From Candidatus Egaibacter danicus (GTDB taxonomy: Bacteria; Pseudomonadota; Gammaproteobacteria; Burkholderiales; Burkholderiaceae), in the NCBI GenBank assembly GCA_011391115.1, contig JAABRC010000099.1, positions 1-7,052 of the forward strand: a DNA stretch of 7,052 nt. Reading direction: 5' to 3'. Below are positions 1-6,907 of the stretch, one piece after another. The notes beneath the pieces are model-generated. The model did not search any database, had not been told where the DNA came from, and saw nothing but the letters and a program-made list of their open reading frames with translations. The position numbers and the translations under genes were made by a program. Position 1 is the stretch's first letter, and each line of letters opens with the position of its first letter.

Positions 1-1
1 C

Positions 2-436
2 ACCGTCAATTTGATCGGCAGCTTCAACATGATTCGTCTGGCAGCAGACGCCATGTGCAAGAACGAACCCGAAAGTACTGGCGAACGCGGTGTGATGATT
101 TCGACCGCTTCAGTGGCAGCCTATGACGGCCAGATTGGCCAGGCCGCTTACAGCGCATCCAAAGGCGGCATTGTGGGCATGACGCTGCCCATTGCCCGCG
201 ATCTGGCACGCAACGGCATTCGCAACATGACGATCGCCCCTGGCATCTTCGGCACGCCCATGATGTTTGGCATGCCCAAGGAAGTGCAGGACTCACTGGC
301 CGCCAGCGTACCCTTCCCTTCGCGCCTGGGCACACCGCAAGACTACGCAAAGCTGGCCAGGCATATTTTCGAGAATGACATGCTCAACGGGGAAGTAATC
401 CGTCTCGACGGCGCGATTCGACTGGCACCGCGATGA
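2..436 (+). CDS. 3-hydroxyacyl-CoA dehydrogenase, SDR family (HSD10-like), 3' part only
   Basis: Partial gene: the reading frame is open from the left edge and ends at TGA 434-436, leaving about 144 codons of a family usually near 255 residues. The NAD-binding Gly-rich motif and the start are outside the window. What is visible is the C-terminal half of a classical SDR: catalytic Ser (codon 110-112) in ISTAS, then the YxxxK pair in AAYSASK (Tyr codon 149-151, Lys codon 161-163), followed by the IAPG segment. The tail, with VPFPSRLG and [13 protein letters not shown], closely follows the 17-beta-HSD type 10 / type 2 3-hydroxyacyl-CoA dehydrogenase pattern, not the FabG pattern. Such enzymes oxidise 3-hydroxyacyl-CoA (including 2-methyl-3-hydroxybutyryl-CoA) with NAD+ in the cytoplasm during fatty-acid or isoleucine breakdown. 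The TTG at 11 is internal, not a start. The family call is strong; the exact substrate is inferred. Confidence 0.9.
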   Translation, partial: TVNLIGSFNMIRLAADAMCKNEPESTGERGVMISTASVAAYDGQIGQAAYSASKGGIVGMTLPIARDLARNGIRNMTIAPGIFGTPMMFGMPKEVQDSLAASVPFPSRLGTPQDYAKLARHIFENDMLNGEVIRLDGAIRLAPR

Positions 437-502
437 CCCGTCTCCGGGGTGAGACGCTCGGATAGTGGGGGGGTGTGAGGTTTAAGATGCTCCAAAACCT
501 CC

Positions 503-508
503 AAGGAG
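503..508 (+). promoter_or_regulatory. Ribosome binding site deciding the ggt start
   Basis: AAGGAG lies 5 nt before the GTG at 514. This is a near-ideal Shine-Dalgarno match and spacing, and it selects GTG 514 over the longer in-frame options GTG 475 and ATG 487, which lack a comparable site. The 514 start also places a lipoprotein signal directly at the N-terminus. Confidence 0.8.
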
Positions 509-513
509 CCTAT

Positions 514-2337
514 GTGAAACCCCTTACCTTTGCCCTCACCGTCGCAGCCCTTCTGGCCGGTTGCACCACGCCGGCCGCTTTCAACTACACCGTTCCGGCG
601 CAGCCGGAAGGCTCTTCGGGATACGCCGAAAAACCCGGCTGGGCCACGACCCAGTTTGCGGTGGCAGCCGCCAATCCACTAGCCACCGATGCGGGCTATC
701 AAATTCTCAAAGCAGGTGGCAGCGCAACCGACGCCGCCATTGCTGTGCAGATGGTGCTGGCGCTGGTGGAGCCGCAGAGCAGTGGCCTGGGTGGTGGCGC
801 GTTCCTGATGCACTTCAACGGCAAGGACGTCGAAGCCTTTGACGGGCGTGAGACGGCGCCCGCAGCGGCAGACGAAAAACTCTTCCTTGGTGCTGATGGC
901 AAACCGCTGGCGTTTTATGACGCTGTGGTCGGTGGTCGCTCGGTGGGGACGCCGGGCACATTGCGCATGCTGGAGATGGTTCACAGGCAGTATGGCAAGC
1001 TGCCTTGGGCCACGCTGTTTGCGCCTGCCATCACCCTGGCAGATAGCGGCTTCAAGGTCAGTGCACGGTTGAACTCGCTGCTGCTGACAGAAACCCATCT
1101 AAAAAAAGATCCAATTGCAGCAGCGTACTTTTACAAGGCTGACGGCAAGCCGCATGACGTTGGCTTTGTACTGCGCAACCCTGCACTGGCTGACGTATTG
1201 AGGAAAATAGCCGCCAACGGGTCCAAAGCCCTGATGGAGGGCGACGTGGCGCAGGCCATTGTTGACAAGGTCCAGAAGCATCCCACCAACCCGGGCAAAT
1301 TGAGCCTCGTTGATCTGTCAGGCTACCAGCCTCAAAAGCGCCAACCCATTTGCCACGACTACCGTGCCAGTGCACATGATTTCCGGATTTGCGGATTCCC
1401 GCCGCCCAGCTCTGGTGCCATTGCGGTCGGACAGATATTGGGCATTCTGGGCAATACCAATGCCGCTTCGTTGCCACTGGAAAACGGCCTGCCGTCAGCA
1501 GACTGGCTGCACCTCTATACCGAGGCGGCGCGTCTGGCGTTCGCCGATCGTGCGCAATACCTGGGTGACCCCGACTTTGTGAAACCGCCCGCTGGTACCT
1601 GGACGAGTCTGCTGGACCCTACCTACCTGGCAGAGCGCGCCAGATTGATCGGGCAGGCCCCCGGCTCCATGAGCATGAAGACGGCCAAACCAGGCACGCC
1701 CGGTCCAATCAAGACCGGCTATGCCCCGATGCCCGAGCAGGTTGAATACGGCACCTCCCATATCTCTATCGTCGATGCGAAGGGAAACGCCATTGCCATG
1801 ACAACCACCATCGAAGATGGCTTTGGTTCCCGTCAGATGGTGAATGTGAAGCCCGGTCTGTCGGGTGGCTTCCTGCTGAACAACGAACTCACCGACTTCA
1901 GCTTTGCTCCCACGGACGCATCAGGCGCGCCAATAGCCAACCGGGTGCAACCCGGCAAACGTCCGCGCTCGTCCATGGCGCCCACCCTTGTTTTTGACAA
2001 GACCACGGGCGCTCTGGTCATGAGCGGTGGTAGCCCCGGCGGCGCATTGATCATTCATTACACCGCCAAAACCATTTATGGCATTCTGAATTGGGGCATG
2101 TTGCCGCAACAGGCCATCAACCTGCCCAATTTCGCGTCGCTGAACGGCCCGACCGTGCTGGAGGAAAAGAGTTTCCCGGCCGCCACAGTGGATGCCCTCA
2201 AGGCACGCGGACACGAGGTGCGGGAGGTCAACATGACCAGCGGCCTGCAGGCCATCGTCCGCGGCCAGGCGCACGGCATGCAACTGTGGATGGGTGGTGC
2301 CGACCCCCGCCGCGAAGGCGTCGTAATGGGGGATTGA
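514..2337 (+). CDS. ggt: Gamma-glutamyltransferase precursor, predicted lipoprotein (Ntn hydrolase)
   Basis: Predicted 607-residue proenzyme (E. coli Ggt is 580) that would hydrolyse or transfer the gamma-glutamyl group of glutathione and related compounds outside the cytoplasm. From GTG 514 the protein begins MKPLTFALTVAALLAGC: a short hydrophobic signal with lipobox LAGC, so Cys17 should be lipidated. Large-subunit landmarks are the substrate-binding Arg112 in DGRETAP (E. coli Arg114) and PPPSSG near residues 297-302. The autoprocessing site is Gly413/Thr414 in YGTSH, so Thr414 becomes the N-terminal nucleophile of a small subunit of about 194 residues. That subunit carries TTTIEDGFGS, NNELTDFS (Asp equivalent to E. 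coli Asp433), RPRSSMAPT and the oxyanion-hole segment SGGSPGG. Cys280 and Cys293 could form a periplasmic disulfide. The gene starts 77 nt after the SDR stop and ends 14 nt before dnaG. A related cephalosporin-acylase-type activity cannot be excluded, but the motifs favour Ggt. Confidence 0.93.
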   Translation: MKPLTFALTVAALLAGCTTPAAFNYTVPAQPEGSSGYAEKPGWATTQFAVAAANPLATDAGYQILKAGGSATDAAIAVQMVLALVEPQSSGLGGGAFLMHFNGKDVEAFDGRETAPAAADEKLFLGADGKPLAFYDAVVGGRSVGTPGTLRMLEMVHRQYGKLPWATLFAPAITLADSGFKVSARLNSLLLTETHLKKDPIAAAYFYKADGKPHDVGFVLRNPALADVLRKIAANGSKALMEGDVAQAIVDKVQKHPTNPGKLSLVDLSGYQPQKRQPICHDYRASAHDFRICGFPPPSSGAIAVGQILGILGNTNAASLPLENGLPSADWLHLYTEAARLAFADRAQYLGDPDFVKPPAGTWTSLLDPTYLAERARLIGQAPGSMSMKTAKPGTPGPIKTGYAPMPEQVEYGTSHISIVDAKGNAIAMTTTIEDGFGSRQMVNVKPGLSGGFLLNNELTDFSFAPTDASGAPIANRVQPGKRPRSSMAPTLVFDKTTGALVMSGGSPGGALIIHYTAKTIYGILNWGMLPQQAINLPNFASLNGPTVLEEKSFPAATVDALKARGHEVREVNMTSGLQAIVRGQAHGMQLWMGGADPRREGVVMGD

Positions 2338-2351
2338 GCCACAATATCCCC
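2329..2351 (+). promoter_or_regulatory. Hairpin at the ggt-dnaG junction
   Basis: GGGGAT (2329-2334) and ATCCCC (2346-2351) form a perfect 6-bp inverted repeat around an 11-nt loop. The loop contains the ggt TGA (2335-2337), and the 3' arm ends on the base before the dnaG GTG. There is no T-tract, so it is not a terminator. The only purine-rich Shine-Dalgarno-like stretch upstream of dnaG (GGGGG, 2328-2332) is largely in the 5' arm and sits far from the start. The structure is seen in the sequence; a role in translational coupling is inference. Confidence 0.4.
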
Positions 2352-4220
2352 GTGGCCATTCCCCAGACATTCATCCAGGAGCTGTTAGCGCGCGCCGACG
2401 TGGTGGACATCGTCGGGCGCTATGTGCAGCTCAAAAAAGGCGGCGCCAATTTCATGGGGCTGTGTCCCTTTCATGGCGAGAAATCACCCTCTTTCAGTGT
2501 CAGCCCGTCCAAACAGTTCTACCACTGCTTTGGCTGCGGTAAAAACGGCAACGCCATCAGCTTCCTGATGGATCACGCCGGCATGACTTTCGTCGAGGCC
2601 GTGAAAGACCTGGCGCAGCAATACGGCATGCAGGTACCCGAAGACGAGGCCTCGCCACAAGACCGGGCCCGTGCAGCGGAGCAACGCGAAAAGCAGGCCA
2701 CGCTGTCCGATGTGCTGGAGAAGGCGGGCGAAGCCTACAGGCGGCAGCTCAAAGTCTCTACCAAAGCGGTGGATTACCTGAAGGGACGAGGCCTTTCCGG
2801 TGAAATCGCGCGTCAGTTTGGCCTGGGCTATGCGCCCGAAGGCTGGCGAAGCCTGGCCAGCATCTTCCCGAGTTATGACGACCCGCTGCTGGTGGAAAGC
2901 GGCCTGGTCATTTTGAACACGGAAGAAGGCGAGGACGAAAAGCGCTACGACCGGTTTCGTGACCGCATCATGTTCCCCATCCGCAATGTCAAGGGGGAAT
3001 GCATTGGTTTTGGCGGCCGCGTGCTGGGCGATGAAAAGCCCAAGTACCTGAACTCCCCGGAAACCCCGGTCTTCAGCAAAGGCCGCGAACTGTATGGCCT
3101 GTTTGAGGCGCGCAGCTCATTGCGCGAAATGGGCTATGTGCTGGTGACCGAAGGCTACATGGACGTGGTGGCGCTGGCCCAGCTCGGGTTTCCCAACGCA
3201 GTCGCCACACTGGGAACCGCCTGTACGCCAGACCACGTGCAAAAGCTGTTTCGCTTCACCGACTCGGTAGTCTTCAGTTTTGACGGCGACTCCGCCGGAC
3301 GCCGCGCGGCCCGCAAGGCACTGGATGGTGCCCTGCCCTATGCCACCGACGTGCGCAGCGTCAAGTTCCTGTTCCTGCCCACTGAGCACGACCCGGACAG
3401 CTACATCCGCGAATTCGGCAAGGATGCTTTTGCACGCTACGTGAGCGAGGCCACGCCGTTGAGCCGATTCCTGATTGAAGCGGCACGGGAGGGCTGTGAC
3501 CTCAACACCGCCGAGGGCCGTGCCCACATGGCCAGCAACGCCAAGCCACTCTGGATGCAATTGCCGGACGGCGCCCTCAAACGCCAGCTGCTCACCGAAA
3601 TCGCTGATCTGGTGCAACTCGCTGCGCGCGAGCTGACCGAGCTCTGGCTGCCCCCCACAGCGACCAGCTCAGACAAAACAGAACGCTACAAAAATAGTAG
3701 CTACTCACGCAATAAAAATGAGAGCTACGGCCAGAATTCACGGGTATTTGAGGCCTCCAGACCGCGTTTTTCGGGGCGTGCGCCACCTGCCAGTCGGGTT
3801 GACCATGCCGCCCGCCTGCTCCTGGGCAACATGGCCGCCTGGGATCAGCTCTCGGGTGAAGACCACGAGATGTTGTGTGCGTTGCAGGCACCGCACGGCC
3901 CATTGTTCATGTGGCTGGAAAGCCAGCTTCATGAACACGGCGCACAACCTTGGGGCGCCCTGCGCGAAGGCCTGCGCGGACAAGAAACCGAAGAACTGGC
4001 CGTCAAATTGATGGCGGGGCCGGAATTGCACGCGTCCCTTGAGGAAAGTGAAGCCTTCAAGGAGCTGCGCCAGGTGCTCAACCGCATGCTGGTCGAGCGC
4101 ATCAACACCCTGCAAAACGAAGCCATTGAGGCTTCCAAAGCCGACCCGTCTGCTCTGCAGCGTTACCGGGAACTGCAAACCCGGAAGCTGGAACTCGAAG
4201 CACTGGCCCGGGCGGGTTGA
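2352..4220 (+). CDS. dnaG: DNA primase DnaG
   Basis: Synthesises the RNA primers for DNA replication in association with the DnaB helicase. 622 residues from GTG 2352 (E. coli DnaG is 581). This start gives the family-typical N-terminus MAIPQTFIQELL; an in-frame TTG at 2334 overlapping the ggt stop is less likely. The CHC2 zinc-binding domain shows Cys38-x2-His41-x17-Cys59-x2-Cys62, with the same spacing as E. coli. The RNA-polymerase core follows, with RDRIMFPIR and GFGGRVLG then KYLNSPETPVF. The TOPRIM fold carries Glu267 in VTEGYMDV and Asp311/Asp313 in DGDSAGR, equivalent to the catalytic metal ligands. A low-complexity linker occupies about residues 430-481, and a helical C-terminal helicase-binding domain about 482-622. 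The linker part encoded by 3684-3740 (Arg445 to Ser463) is unusually A+T-rich and palindromic (see repeat entry). No good Shine-Dalgarno sequence precedes the GTG, which suggests weak or coupled translation. Confidence 0.97.
   Translation: MAIPQTFIQELLARADVVDIVGRYVQLKKGGANFMGLCPFHGEKSPSFSVSPSKQFYHCFGCGKNGNAISFLMDHAGMTFVEAVKDLAQQYGMQVPEDEASPQDRARAAEQREKQATLSDVLEKAGEAYRRQLKVSTKAVDYLKGRGLSGEIARQFGLGYAPEGWRSLASIFPSYDDPLLVESGLVILNTEEGEDEKRYDRFRDRIMFPIRNVKGECIGFGGRVLGDEKPKYLNSPETPVFSKGRELYGLFEARSSLREMGYVLVTEGYMDVVALAQLGFPNAVATLGTACTPDHVQKLFRFTDSVVFSFDGDSAGRRAARKALDGALPYATDVRSVKFLFLPTEHDPDSYIREFGKDAFARYVSEATPLSRFLIEAAREGCDLNTAEGRAHMASNAKPLWMQLPDGALKRQLLTEIADLVQLAARELTELWLPPTATSSDKTERYKNSSYSRNKNESYGQNSRVFEASRPRFSGRAPPASRVDHAARLLLGNMAAWDQLSGEDHEMLCALQAPHGPLFMWLESQLHEHGAQPWGALREGLRGQETEELAVKLMAGPELHASLEESEAFKELRQVLNRMLVERINTLQNEAIEASKADPSALQRYRELQTRKLELEALARAG
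3685..3732 (+). repeat. Palindromic REP-like element read in frame inside dnaG
   Basis: GTAGCT (3697-3702) pairs with AGCTAC (3723-3728), and CTCA (3704-3707) pairs with TGAG (3719-3722). This gives a 10-bp stem with one bulged A (3703) and an 11-nt loop. A second, overlapping hairpin is GCTAC (3685-3689) with GTAGC (3697-3701), and 3696-3705 is a 10-bp perfect palindrome. Hand count gives 24 G/C in the 60 bases 3681-3740, well below the flanking DNA. The layout (AAAATAGTAGCT, hairpin, GCTACGGCC) resembles small dispersed intergenic repeats I recall from Comamonadaceae; that similarity is from memory and unverified. It encodes part of the disordered DnaG linker. Only one copy is visible in this window. 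Confidence 0.5.
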
Positions 4221-4228
4221 GAGTCAAT

Positions 4229-4256
4229 TTGTATTTCGACAATCCCGAGGTATAAT
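4229..4256 (+). promoter_or_regulatory. Candidate sigma-70 promoter for rpoD
   Basis: A perfect -10 hexamer TATAAT lies at 4251-4256. With a 16-nt spacer the -35 would be TTGTAT (4229-4234), which keeps the TTG of the consensus but only 3 of 6 positions. Transcription would start near 4263, just downstream of the dnaG stop, giving an rpoD leader of about 230 nt. The -10 is convincing; the -35 is weak. Confidence 0.6.
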
Positions 4257-4359
4257 CCAAAGCTGATTCGGCAAGAGCGACAGCAGTACCTCCGGGCCCG
4301 GCCAACCGTTGAGCAAACAGCTCGCAACCGGCTACCTTACCGCAAGGGCTGCACACCAA

Positions 4360-4401
4360 ATGTTCGCCCTCACATCTTGCCGCTGGAGTGCTTTTCTCTG
4401 A
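4360..4401 (+). CDS. Possible 13-residue leader peptide in the rpoD leader
   Basis: ATG 4360 opens a short frame ending at TGA 4399-4401, translating as MFALTSCRWSAFL. An AAGGG (4344-4348) lies upstream at a rather long 11-nt spacing, and the palindrome GGAAATTTCC follows 8 nt after the stop. This could be a leader ORF, but short frames arise easily by chance and there is no run of regulatory codons. I do not recognise it. Confidence 0.15.
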   Translation: MFALTSCRWSAFL

Positions 4402-4481
4402 ATTTCAGGGGAAATTTCCTCGTCAACCCTTCCGCGCTGGTTCATTCGGCGCCTGTTCGTCTTAATTGTCTTTGTAGTTCT

Positions 4482-4486
4482 GAGGT
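4482..4486 (+). promoter_or_regulatory. Ribosome binding site of rpoD
   Basis: GAGGT lies 6 nt before ATG 4493. It supports that start, which yields the lysine-rich N-terminus rather than a shorter protein beginning near region 1.1. Confidence 0.7.
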
Positions 4487-4492
4487 TATCCA

Positions 4493-6892
4493 ATGCCCGC
4501 TCAAAAGCCCAAGAAGTCCGTCCAGATCGCCGCCAAGCCTGCCAAGAAACCAGTTACCAAGCCATTGCCGAAGGTAGTCGCCAAAAAGGCAGCTCCCAAG
4601 GTAGTCAGCAAGGCCATGCCCGCTACGAAAGTCAAATCAGTGCCCGCTACGAAATCCCCGGCCAAAGCCGAACCGGTCAAAGCCGAAAAACCAGGCAAAG
4701 TCAAAGCTCCTGCAGCGCCAGCAAAGGCTGCTCCAGTTGCAGCAGCCGAACTGCCAGTCAAGAAAAAACCCGGTCGCCCGCCCAAAGCGGCTTCCGCTGA
4801 ATCCGACGCACCGCCGAAAACTGGCGCCAAACGCGGCCGCAAGCCCAAGAATGCAACCGAATCTGCCGGCAGTGACGATCTGGACATGGCCGACATCGAG
4901 GCCGACCTGGCAGGCGAGCCGGTTGCCGCTGGCGAAAAGGTCAAGCCCCTGCGGATGAAAATCAGCAAGGCGAAGGAACGTGCCTTGATGAAGGAATTCG
5001 GTCTGGATGAGACGGTACTGTCCGAAGAGGACATGGCCAAGCGCCGCCTGCGTCTGAAAGCCCTGATCAAGCTGGGCAAAACGCGTGGCTACCTGACCCA
5101 CGGCGAGATTTCCGATCACCTGCCCGACAAGCTGGTTGATGCAGAAACGCTGGAAGTCGTGATTTCCATGTTGAACGACATGGGTGTGGCTGTCTACGAA
5201 CAGACGCCTGATGCAGAAACCCTGCTGCTCAACAACAACGGCCCCACCGCCGCGACCGAAGAAGAAGCCGAAGAAGAAGCTGAAGCAGCCCTCTCCACGG
5301 TGGACAGTGAGTTCGGCCGTACCACCGACCCGGTGCGCATGTACATGCGCGAAATGGGCACAGTTGAGCTGCTCACCCGCGAAGGCGAAATCGAGATCGC
5401 CAAACGCATCGAAGGTGGTTTGATGGCGATGATGGAAGCCATCAGCGCTTCCCCCGCCACCATCGCCGAAATCCTGCGCCTGGGTGAAGAGATCCGTGAA
5501 GGCAAGATCGTCATTACGACGGTGGTGGACGGCTTCTCAAACCCCAACGAGGCCGACGACTATGTGGCCGAAGAAGACTTTGACGAATTCGACGCTGAAG
5601 ACGACGACGACGGCAAAGGCGGCTCCAAGGCGCTGACCAAAAAACTGGAAGAGCTCAAACGCGAAGCGCTCAGCCGTTTTGACCGGTTGCGCGAACTGTT
5701 CGAGAAAGTCCACAAAACCTACGACAAGGAAGGCTACGGTACGCCCAACTATGTCAAGGCCCAGAAAGCGCTGTCTGAAGAGTTGATGTCCATCCGTTTC
5801 ACCGCGAAGGCCATTGAAAAACTGTGCGACATGGTGCGCGCCCAGGTGGACGATATCCGCAAGAAAGAACGCGAACTGCGCCGCATCATTGTGGACAAAT
5901 GCGGCTATCCGCAAGAACACTTCATCGCTGACTTCAGCGGTCGCGACAAGGCGGGCAACAAGGTGGCATCGCAGTTGCTCAATCTGAAATGGATAGAGAA
6001 ACAGGCCACTTCTGGCAAACCATGGGCTGCCGTGATGGGCCGCAACATTCCTCCGGTGCAGGATCTGCAGCAAAAGCTGACCGACCTGCAAGCCCGCGTC
6101 GTTGTGCCACTGGATCAGTTGAAAGACATCAACAAGCGCATGAACGAAGGTGAGTCTTCCTCACGTGCGGCCAAAAAGGAAATGATCGAGGCCAACCTGC
6201 GCCTCGTGATCTCGATCGCGAAGAAATACACCAACCGCGGCCTGCAGTTCCTGGACCTGATCCAGGAAGGCAACATCGGTCTGATGAAGGCGGTGGACAA
6301 GTTCGAATACCGCCGCGGCTACAAGTTTTCGACCTACGCCACCTGGTGGATTCGCCAGGCCATCACCCGCTCCATTGCGGATCAGGCGCGCACCATCCGC
6401 ATCCCCGTGCACATGATCGAGACCATCAACAAGATGAACCGCATCAGCCGCCAGCACCTGCAGGAGTTTGGCTTTGAGCCGGATGCATCGGTCTTGGCCG
6501 AGCGCATGGAAATTCCGGAAGACAAGATCCGCAAGATCATGAAGATCGCCAAGGAGCCGATTTCGATGGAAACCCCCATCGGCGACGACGACGACAGCCA
6601 CCTGGGTGACTTCATCGAAGACAGCGCCAACACCGCGCCCATGGAGGCCGCGATGCAGGCCGGCCTGCGCGATGTGGTGAAAGACATTCTGGATAGCCTG
6701 ACGCCGCGCGAGGCCAAAGTGTTGCGTATGCGTTTCGGTATCGAGATGACCTCTGACCACACCTTGGAAGAAGTGGGCAAACAGTTTGACGTGACCCGCG
6801 AACGCATTCGCCAGATCGAAGCCAAGGCGCTGCGCAAGCTCAAGCACCCTTCCCGTTCGGACAAACTGCGCAGCTTTACAGACAGCCTGTAA
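4493..6892 (+). CDS. rpoD: RNA polymerase primary sigma factor RpoD (sigma-70)
   Basis: Housekeeping sigma factor that directs RNA polymerase to -10/-35 promoters. 799 residues, far longer than E. coli RpoD (613), mostly because of an N-terminal extension of about 180 residues. Residues 1-120 carry nearly thirty lysines among Ala and Pro, with AT-hook-like KKKPGRPPK (90-98) and KRGRKPK (113-119). Region 1.1 follows at about 184-241 ([14 protein letters not shown]), then an acidic stretch [10 protein letters not shown] (256-265) from two 12-bp tandem units. Region 1.2 begins at Thr277 ([22 protein letters not shown]). The non-conserved region contains an acidic DDDD tract. Region 2 (about 561-634) has [13 protein letters not shown], with Trp618/Trp619 and Gln622/Thr625 at the -10-reading positions. 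Region 3 includes the finger segment [11 protein letters not shown]. Region 4.2 has [17 protein letters not shown], with Arg769 and Arg773 at the -35-contacting positions. It follows dnaG by 272 nt and ends at a terminator. Confidence 0.98.
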   Translation: MPAQKPKKSVQIAAKPAKKPVTKPLPKVVAKKAAPKVVSKAMPATKVKSVPATKSPAKAEPVKAEKPGKVKAPAAPAKAAPVAAAELPVKKKPGRPPKAASAESDAPPKTGAKRGRKPKNATESAGSDDLDMADIEADLAGEPVAAGEKVKPLRMKISKAKERALMKEFGLDETVLSEEDMAKRRLRLKALIKLGKTRGYLTHGEISDHLPDKLVDAETLEVVISMLNDMGVAVYEQTPDAETLLLNNNGPTAATEEEAEEEAEAALSTVDSEFGRTTDPVRMYMREMGTVELLTREGEIEIAKRIEGGLMAMMEAISASPATIAEILRLGEEIREGKIVITTVVDGFSNPNEADDYVAEEDFDEFDAEDDDDGKGGSKALTKKLEELKREALSRFDRLRELFEKVHKTYDKEGYGTPNYVKAQKALSEELMSIRFTAKAIEKLCDMVRAQVDDIRKKERELRRIIVDKCGYPQEHFIADFSGRDKAGNKVASQLLNLKWIEKQATSGKPWAAVMGRNIPPVQDLQQKLTDLQARVVVPLDQLKDINKRMNEGESSSRAAKKEMIEANLRLVISIAKKYTNRGLQFLDLIQEGNIGLMKAVDKFEYRRGYKFSTYATWWIRQAITRSIADQARTIRIPVHMIETINKMNRISRQHLQEFGFEPDASVLAERMEIPEDKIRKIMKIAKEPISMETPIGDDDDSHLGDFIEDSANTAPMEAAMQAGLRDVVKDILDSLTPREAKVLRMRFGIEMTSDHTLEEVGKQFDVTRERIRQIEAKALRKLKHPSRSDKLRSFTDSL
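4617..4654 (+). repeat. Short direct repeat in the RpoD basic tail
   Basis: The 14-mer TGCCCGCTACGAAA occurs exactly at 4617-4630 and 4641-4654, a 24-bp (8-codon) period that keeps the frame. Just upstream, AAGGTAGTC occurs at 4571-4579 and 4598-4606 (27-bp period). Both encode repeated Ala/Pro/Lys-type units, consistent with growth of the tail by small in-frame duplications. Confidence 0.7.
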
Positions 6893-6907
6893 CTGCTGCC
6901 TTCACCG

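Larger units (their letters stand above)
4263..4492 (+). promoter_or_regulatory. Long 5' leader of rpoD
   Basis: Non-coding stretch between the putative start of transcription and the rpoD ATG. It holds several small inverted repeats: the 10-bp palindrome CCGGGCCCGG at 4292-4301, GAGC/GCTC at 4311-4314 and 4320-4323, CCTT/AAGG at 4335-4338 and 4344-4347, and the 10-bp palindrome GGAAATTTCC at 4410-4419. None is followed by a T-tract, so no terminator separates dnaG from rpoD. No known riboswitch or RNA gene is recognised. A regulatory role is inferred only from its length and these repeats. Confidence 0.35.

Noticed and set aside
439..456. Inverted repeat CGTCTC/GAGACG between the SDR gene and ggt as a terminator
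   Set aside because: Only a 6-bp stem with a 6-nt loop and no T-tract after it; G-rich sequence follows instead.
467..473. Run of seven G upstream of ggt as a phase-variation tract
   Set aside because: It is short, lies 41 nt before the chosen start and is not at a promoter or inside the chosen reading frame, so slippage would have no clear effect.
1101..1107. Run of seven A in ggt as a frameshift site
   Set aside because: The ggt frame continues intact with conserved motifs on both sides, and no stimulatory structure or useful alternative frame is evident.
2091..2351. Upstream extension of the dnaG frame overlapping the 3' end of ggt
   Set aside because: The translation there is Arg/Pro-rich out-of-frame ggt sequence; family-typical DnaG begins at GTG 2352.
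4263..4492. Structured RNA gene or tRNA between dnaG and rpoD
   Set aside because: No cloverleaf, CCA end, known riboswitch core or terminator could be recognised; only small isolated dyads are present.
4377..4577. 66-codon + strand frame across the rpoD start
   Set aside because: It runs out of frame into rpoD, has low-complexity Ser/Pro sequence and resembles no family; treated as chance.
4501..5119. Long antisense frames opposite the RpoD basic tail
   Set aside because: They mirror the biased Lys/Ala/Pro codons of rpoD and give Phe/Gly/Ala-rich translations without motifs.
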